Positions 3,930-8,093 of a DNA stretch of 8,093 nucleotides are shown piece after piece. The notes beneath the pieces are model-generated. The model made no database searches. It saw only the letters and a program-made list of their open reading frames with translations, and had not been told where the DNA came from. The stretch's first letter is position 1. The number at the start of each line of letters is the position of its first letter. Source of the DNA: JACVRW01 sp036009005 (GTDB lineage: Bacteria > Actinomycetota > Thermoleophilia > Solirubrobacterales > Thermoleophilaceae); the NCBI GenBank assembly GCA_036009005.1, contig DASYMP010000064.1, forward strand, positions 1 to 8,093. Direction: 5' to 3'. A program made the position numbers and the translations under genes.

Positions 3930-6650
3930 GTGGCTGAAAGAAGCTCCGTGGCCGATGCCTCGCCGGTTTCCGGCGACGAACTGAAGCGCGCCGAGGAATT
4001 CGCGCGCGAGCCCTTCGTGCTCGAGGGGGAGGACCCCGCCACCGCGCTGGCGGAGTCGAGCGCGCGCCGTGCGGCGCTCGATGCCGCGCTCAGGGAGGTC
4101 GACGCCGGGCGCAGCGAGCCGTCCGTCGAGTGGCGGCGCGAGTTCTCGCTGATCATGGGGCTGGAGCGGGTGCTCGCGGAGGACGAGCCGCACCTGGCGG
4201 ACGGCACGACCCTCTCCGCCCACCAGGTCGACGCGCTCTCCGGAACGCTGATCGCGCTCGAGGCCGAGCTGATGATCGGCCGCAACGGCAAGGGCGGCAG
4301 CGCGCTCGAGGAGCTCCACTCCGGCGAGGTGGAGATCGAGGGCGACGAGCTGCCCGACGAGGAGCCGCTCGACTGGGATCCGGATGTGGAGGCCGAGGAG
4401 GAGGCCGCCGCCGAGGCGATCGACGAGGATCCTGGCGCTGCACGCCGCTTCTGGTTCGAGCACGCCACCGGCGCCGGCAAGACGGTGGCCGCTCTCGGCT
4501 TCGTGGAGGCCTCGCGCACGGGCGGCATCCTGATCCTGACCCACCGACGCAACCTCGTCGACCAGTTCCTCGGCGAGCTGCGCGACCGCGGCTACAAGAA
4601 GCGCATCTCCGGGCCGCTCTTGAAGAACGGCGACGGCGAGCCGCCCGCCGGCGGGCCCGTGACCGTCGAGACCTACCAGTGGTACGTGCGCAACGCCGGG
4701 AAGATCTCGGACGCGTACACGATCGTCATCTGCGACGAGGCCCACACCGCGCTCGGTGAGAAGACGAGCGCGTCGATTCGCCAGTGGATCGGCCCGGTGT
4801 TCGTGGGCATGACGGCCACGGGCGCGCTGATCGCCCGCCACGTCACCGATCTCTTCCCCACCCAGACCTCGCGCTTCGATCTCGCGCAGGCCGCGCGCCG
4901 TGGCGTGATCGCTCCGCTTCGCTGCGTGCGCATCCCGCCCGGCGTGGGCGTGCGCTCGATCGCGAACGTGCCGCTGCGGCGCGGCGAGGTCGACCAGGAC
5001 TTCGACCAGGAAGAGCTGGCCGCGCTGCTCGACCAGACGCCGTTCAACCTCGCGGTGGCCGACCTCTACAAGACGCGCTTCAAGGACGTTCCCGGCGTCG
5101 TCTACTCGGCGGGCGTGAAGCACGCGCACAACGTGGCCAAGGCGTTCCAGGACGCCGGCATGAAGGCGATGGCGGTCTCGGGCGAGACGCCGAAGCGCGA
5201 GCTCACGCGGATCCTCGCGGGCTACGAACGCGGTGAGATCGACGTGCTCGTGAACGCTCAGCTGCTCGCCGAGGGCTGGAACTCGCCGCGCGCCACGGTC
5301 TGCATGCACCTGGCCCCGACCGCTTCGAAGCGGATCTACCAGCAGCGCGTGGGCCGCGTCACGCGGCGGACGCCCGGCAAGGAGTCCGGCATCGTCGTGG
5401 ACTTCGTGCACCCCGCCACGCCGAACGACGACCCCGTCGTGACGCTCCACTCGCTGCTCGACCGCGACGTATACCGCGGCGGCGCGATCGTGGTCGGCCC
5501 GGTGCGGCGCGGACGCGGCAGGCGCCTGCGCGTGGAGCGCAGGGTCGTGCCGGTCACGGCCGATGCCGAGCGCCGTGCGCAGGTCTTCGAGCGCGAGCTC
5601 TGGCGGATCGCCGTCGAGCACCTGAGCTGGGGCGAGCAGCAGGCATGGGCGATGCTCGCGGGCGCGCGCGTGGCGTCGAACAACTGGCGCCGGGCGAAGG
5701 CGATGCTGCACTTCGACTCGACCGGCGAGCTCCGCCGCCTCTTCCTCGTCACCTGCCTGCGACGCAACCGCAACACGCAGCTGCGGCTGCGGGCGCTCGG
5801 CGAGGTGGGCAACCTTCGCGACGCCGAGGCCTTCGACGACGCCGTCGAGATCGTGGGCAGCTGGTCACGCGACGAGCGCCGCGAGGGCGTAAAGGTGCTG
5901 CTCCAGGCGCTCACGGAGCGCCAGATCGGCCGGCGCGACCAGGCGGCGCGCTGGCTCTGGCACCTCGCCGAGTACTCGCGCGAGGTGCACGAGGAATACG
6001 CCGTGCAGAGGTGGCCGGAGACGAAGCGGCTCCTCGGCCTGCTCGTGAACTCCGCCGGCGCCGCACACGCACGGAACGCACGCCGGCTGGTGCAGGCGGC
6101 GCGCAAGCAGGACCGCCGGCTCTCAGCCGCCCTGCTCGCCGCCGCGCTCGCGCACACGCCCGAGGCACAGCAGGTGCTGGACGGCGCCCGCATGCGCATG
6201 GCCCGCAAGCCAAGCGCGCTGGCCCGCGAACTGCTCCGAAACTTCCCGAAGGGCAAGCGCCGCCGAGGCGGCCGCCGCCGCAAGAAGAAGGGCGCCGGCG
6301 AGTCGGAGGGCACGACGGACGCGGTCGCGATGCGCGGCAACGGCAGGAGGACCCGCAGCGCCGGGCGTGCAGACGCAGATCCAGACCGCGACGACGACGC
6401 AGACCGCGACGACGACGCCGACGCAGACCGCGACGCAGACGCCGACTTCAACGCCGACGCAGACCGCGACGACGACACAGACCACGGCGCAGATGCCGAC
6501 TTCGACTTCGACGCCGACGCCGACGCCGACTTCGCCGAGGCCGCGGCCGAGACCGACGCCCCGGAGCCCGCGCGCTCCGACGCGGACGACAGCGGCGAAG
6601 GGGACACCGACTCGGACTCCGCCGACTCCGCCGACCGCGACGCCGCCTAG
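3930..6650 (+). CDS. Superfamily 2 DEAH-type helicase with acidic insert and charged repeat tail
   Basis: Predicted ATP-dependent nucleic acid helicase or translocase of the ResIII/XPB-like SF2 type, 906 aa. A Q-motif-like LSAHQVDAL (95-103) is followed by an acidic insert (132-168), then Walker A ATGAGKT (179-185), LILTHRRNLVDQF (201-213), the DEAH box (269-272), motif III TAT (295-297), motif V region VNAQLLAEGWNSPRA (441-455) and motif VI QQRVGRVTRR (471-480). All core motifs are intact. Residues 545-770 look helical and match no domain I know. The end has a basic block (KGKRRRGGRRRKKK, 774-787) and then an Asp/Ala-rich tail (813-868). No nuclease, methylase or specificity domain is seen and the neighbours are housekeeping genes, so restriction or defence is not supported; RNA or DNA repair/remodelling is possible. 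The start is GTG at 3930. A GTG at 3948, preceded by AAAGAAG, is an equally credible start. It is convergent with birA. Confidence 0.88.
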   Translation: MAERSSVADASPVSGDELKRAEEFAREPFVLEGEDPATALAESSARRAALDAALREVDAGRSEPSVEWRREFSLIMGLERVLAEDEPHLADGTTLSAHQVDALSGTLIALEAELMIGRNGKGGSALEELHSGEVEIEGDELPDEEPLDWDPDVEAEEEAAAEAIDEDPGAARRFWFEHATGAGKTVAALGFVEASRTGGILILTHRRNLVDQFLGELRDRGYKKRISGPLLKNGDGEPPAGGPVTVETYQWYVRNAGKISDAYTIVICDEAHTALGEKTSASIRQWIGPVFVGMTATGALIARHVTDLFPTQTSRFDLAQAARRGVIAPLRCVRIPPGVGVRSIANVPLRRGEVDQDFDQEELAALLDQTPFNLAVADLYKTRFKDVPGVVYSAGVKHAHNVAKAFQDAGMKAMAVSGETPKRELTRILAGYERGEIDVLVNAQLLAEGWNSPRATVCMHLAPTASKRIYQQRVGRVTRRTPGKESGIVVDFVHPATPNDDPVVTLHSLLDRDVYRGGAIVVGPVRRGRGRRLRVERRVVPVTADAERRAQVFERELWRIAVEHLSWGEQQAWAMLAGARVASNNWRRAKAMLHFDSTGELRRLFLVTCLRRNRNTQLRLRALGEVGNLRDAEAFDDAVEIVGSWSRDERREGVKVLLQALTERQIGRRDQAARWLWHLAEYSREVHEEYAVQRWPETKRLLGLLVNSAGAAHARNARRLVQAARKQDRRLSAALLAAALAHTPEAQQVLDGARMRMARKPSALARELLRNFPKGKRRRGGRRRKKKGAGESEGTTDAVAMRGNGRRTRSAGRADADPDRDDDADRDDDADADRDADADFNADADRDDDTDHGADADFDFDADADADFAEAAAETDAPEPARSDADDSGEGDTDSDSADSADRDAA
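6367..6534 (+). repeat. Imperfect GAC/GCN triplet repeat encoding the Asp/Ala tail of the helicase
   Basis: About 170 bp made mainly of GAC, GCA/GCC and CGC codons. The decamer AGACCGCGAC recurs at 6383, 6401, 6425 and 6461, and the 18-mer GCAGACCGCGACGACGAC occurs at 6399-6416 and 6459-6476, with near copies at 6381 and 6423. This points to growth by slippage or unequal exchange in units of whole codons. The encoded tail is about half aspartate with Ala, a few Arg, and Phe at intervals. Because the repeat units contain no stop triplets, all three plus-strand frames stay open here. Confidence 0.85.
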
Positions 6651-6681
6651 CCCCGCGCGCCCCGGTCGCTCGCCTCGTGTT

Positions 6682-6730
6682 GGGGTGCCGCAGGAAATAC
6701 TGACCACAGCGGCATAAGCTGCGGCACCTC
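6682..6730. terminator. Possible bidirectional terminator hairpin between convergent genes
   Basis: GGGGTGCCGCAG (6682-6693) pairs with CTGCGGCACCTC (6719-6730): 12 bp including one G-U pair, around a 25-nt loop. It lies in the 85-bp gap between the helicase stop and the birA stop, where a shared terminator is expected. There is no clear T-tract on either side, which is common in high-GC actinobacteria, so function is inferred from position and stem only. Confidence 0.5.
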
Positions 6731-6735
6731 AGGTT

Positions 6736-7470
6736 TCAGCGCTGCAGGTGTACCTCGCCTGCGTCGAGGGTGACGGGACCGTTACGGGTTTGTACGAGGA
6801 GTGCGCCCGAGTCGTCGATGCCGTCGGCGATGCCGGAGCCGTCGGACCAGGCGATCGGCTCTCCCTTCAACGCGTCTCTGTCACGCCAGGCCGACAGGAC
6901 GGTTACGGGCGACGCACCGAGCCAGTGGTCGAGGGCCGGGAGGAGCAGGCCGAGCACGCTCGCGGGTGTCGCGGGTGTCGCGGGTGTCGCGGGCGCTGCG
7001 GGCGTCGCGGGGGGGCCGGGGGGCGCGCTGGCGAGGCTCAGCGAGGTTGCGGTGTCGCGTAGCTCTGGTGGGAAGTCGTCGTGGGTGATCGAGACGTTCA
7101 GGCCGATGCCTAGGACGGCCCAGCCGGCCTGGGGGCGGGCCTCGACGAGGATGCCGGCCACCTTGCGGCGCTCGATCCAGATGTCGTTCGGCCACTTCAC
7201 GCTGGCCTCCACGGGCATCGCTTCGCAGACCGCGACGGCGGCCGCGAGCGGCAGCAGGGCGTGGCGCTCGTCCAGCTCGCGCAGGACCAGCGACATCAGC
7301 ACCGCCGAGCCCGGCGGCGCGGTCCAGACGCGGCCCTGACGTCCACGGCCCGCGCTCTGCTCGTCGGCGGTGACGAGAGTGCCGTGCGGGGCGCCGTCGG
7401 CCGCCAGTGCCTTGGCGCGCTCGTTGGTCGAGTCGGTGAGCCGGTGGTGGACGCGCGGCGTGCCGATCAT
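6736..7470 (-). CDS. birA: Biotin--[acetyl-CoA-carboxylase] ligase, monofunctional
   Basis: The enzyme makes biotinyl-AMP from biotin and ATP and attaches biotin to the carrier-protein lysine of biotin-dependent carboxylases, in the cytoplasm. Seen in the 244 residues: LTDSTNERAKALA (11-23), TADEQSAGRGRQGRVW (34-49, including the biotinyl-AMP loop GRGRQGRVW), the substrate motif VKWPNDIW (91-98), RRKVAGILVE (101-110, with the conserved Lys103) and the glycine strand VLGIGLNV (119-126). The small C-terminal domain follows (about 190-244). There is no N-terminal helix-turn-helix, so it cannot be a BirA-type repressor of biotin genes. Between the catalytic and C-terminal parts lies a low-complexity Pro/Ala/Thr stretch (150-170) built on a 9-bp repeat. 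The ATG start overlaps the upstream SAM hydrolase stop in an ATGA, implying coupled translation. No biotin carboxylase or carrier gene lies in the window. Confidence 0.95.
   Translation of the reverse strand: MIGTPRVHHRLTDSTNERAKALAADGAPHGTLVTADEQSAGRGRQGRVWTAPPGSAVLMSLVLRELDERHALLPLAAAVAVCEAMPVEASVKWPNDIWIERRKVAGILVEARPQAGWAVLGIGLNVSITHDDFPPELRDTATSLSLASAPPGPPATPAAPATPATPATPASVLGLLLPALDHWLGASPVTVLSAWRDRDALKGEPIAWSDGSGIADGIDDSGALLVQTRNGPVTLDAGEVHLQR
6962..7006 (-). repeat. Five tandem 9-bp units within birA (Pro-Ala-Thr linker)
   Basis: On the plus strand the unit GCGGGTGTC is present three times exactly (6962-6988), followed by GCGGGCGCT and GCGGGCGTC (to 7006) and then a degenerate G-run. 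On the coding strand this gives the repeated residues Ala-Thr-Pro/Ala-Ala-Pro of BirA 155-170. The 9-bp period keeps the frame when copy number changes, so it is a candidate variable-number repeat in a flexible linker. Confidence 0.9.
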
Positions 7471-8093
7471 TGCGGGCGCAGGCGTACCTCGGCGTCCGCG
7501 GCGAGGCCGAGCGTCCCGGCGGCGTCGCCGCGATTGATCGCGAGCGCCAGCGTCCGGTAGGCGTCCTCGTAGACGATCAGCTCGCCCGGGCTCACGTCCG
7601 CGAACGTCTGCGCGTAGGTGGCCGAGTAGCGCTCGCCCAGCACCTCGACCTCGATGCGCCCGCCGAGCGTGAGCCCGGTGCCGGCCAGCCGCTCGTGGTC
7701 CACGTTCAGGCCCACGTTGCCGAAGTGGTCGATCACGAGCGCATGTGCCAGCACGGCGCCCGCCTCCTCGCGCGGCTCGGGCAGCTCCACGCGCTCGAGC
7801 AGCTCCGGGTCGAGCGGGTCGCCCGCGTCGGCAAGCTCGGCGCCGGCGGCCAGGTGCGCGCCCACCGGGGCGAAGATGTCGCGGCCGTGGAAGGTGGCCG
7901 AGACCGGCTCGAGCCGGTGCGGCGAGCGCGTCACGTCCACGGCGAGCTCGACCCCGCCGCAGCGCACCCAGGCGAGGCTCAGCAGCCCGTTGTCGGGTCC
8001 CACGAGCACGCGACCGTCGCCGGTTCGCAGCGCGATCGCGCGCCGCTCGGTGCCCACCTGCGGGTCCACCACGGCCACATGCACGCCGGTCGG
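7467..8093 (-). CDS. S-adenosyl-L-methionine hydrolase (adenosine-forming), DUF62 family; 5' end outside the window
   Basis: Members of this family split SAM with water into adenosine and methionine; chlorinase and fluorinase are halide-using relatives. The frame runs off the window: three codons (Pro-Thr-Gly) precede GTG at 8084, and together they read PTGVHVAVVDPQVGT, the mid-N-terminal family motif, so the GTG is internal and the gene is partial. Counting that GTG as residue 1, the family motifs are VDPQVGTERR (6-15), VGPDNGLLS (28-36), TFHGRDIFAP (64-73), VIDHFGNVGLNV (117-128) and the closing YEDAYRTLALAINRGDAA. The hydrolase triad Asp-Arg-His fits Asp7, Arg14 and His66, with the 7- and 59-residue spacings I recall for a characterised DUF62 enzyme. 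Family members usually have Gly where this one has Gln9. The missing part is about the first 60-65 residues of the usual protein. It overlaps birA by 4 bp. Confidence 0.92.
   Translation of the reverse strand, partial: PTGVHVAVVDPQVGTERRAIALRTGDGRVLVGPDNGLLSLAWVRCGGVELAVDVTRSPHRLEPVSATFHGRDIFAPVGAHLAAGAELADAGDPLDPELLERVELPEPREEAGAVLAHALVIDHFGNVGLNVDHERLAGTGLTLGGRIEVEVLGERYSATYAQTFADVSPGELIVYEDAYRTLALAINRGDAAGTLGLAADAEVRLRPQ

Noticed and set aside
3840..5711. Long minus-strand open frame (623 codons) opposite the helicase
   Set aside because: Its product is His/Arg/Ala/Leu-rich with no domain, and it lies antisense to intact helicase motifs. High GC content keeps such shadow frames open.
5336..6607. 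Minus-strand Ser/Ala/Arg-rich open frame opposite the helicase C-terminus
   Set aside because: Ser-Ala repeats are simply the reverse reading of the Asp/Ala triplet repeat, with no start signal or domain.
3930..6650. Helicase as part of a restriction or anti-phage system
   Set aside because: No nuclease, methyltransferase, specificity or other defence gene is nearby and the flanking genes are housekeeping. Core SF2 motifs alone do not support defence.
7481..7488. Fourth copy of the octamer (GGCGTACC)
   Set aside because: It lies in the 3' end of the SAM hydrolase coding sequence, away from any promoter, so it is treated as background and as a caution for the intergenic cluster.

Overview
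This is a very GC-rich (roughly 70% by eye), densely coded bacterial window. Codons end mostly in G or C, GTG and TTG starts are used, and genes overlap or nearly touch. The protein set looks like a high-GC actinobacterial chromosome, and class Thermoleophilia (Solirubrobacter-like) is my best guess. That placement is inference from protein style only. I see no rRNA, tRNA, CRISPR array, transposase or phage gene.

Layout. (1) Positions 18-3729 hold five genes on the minus strand. In transcription order they are a TlpA/ResA-like thioredoxin lipoprotein, a GNAT acetyltransferase, a GalT-like nucleotidyltransferase, an unrecognised 195-aa protein, and a ThiI-type tRNA sulfurtransferase. Gaps are 1 bp, an 8-bp overlap, 10-30 bp and about 13 bp, so they probably form one operon. 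(2) Positions 3730-3929 are a 200-bp divergent intergenic region with three copies of the octamer GGTACGCC, one of them inverted. (3) Positions 3930-6650 hold a 906-aa superfamily 2 helicase on the plus strand. It has an acidic insert before the Walker A motif and a tail that runs from very basic to Asp/Ala repeats. (4) Positions 6651-6735 separate convergent genes and contain a 12-bp stem that may be a shared terminator. (5) Positions 6736-8093 hold two minus-strand genes joined by an ATGA overlap: an S-adenosylmethionine hydrolase (DUF62), cut by the window end, and a biotin protein ligase without a repressor domain.

Most genes are housekeeping: tRNA thiolation, sugar-phosphate metabolism, envelope thiol redox, biotinylation and SAM turnover. 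They share no single obvious pathway. The tlpA-like and thiI genes both use thiol chemistry, but one acts outside the membrane and the other in the cytoplasm, so their linkage may not be functional. I find no convincing new multi-gene system. The best leads are the GalT-like enzyme that lacks three of four classical zinc ligands, the octamer cluster between the divergent genes, and the unusual charged segments of the helicase.
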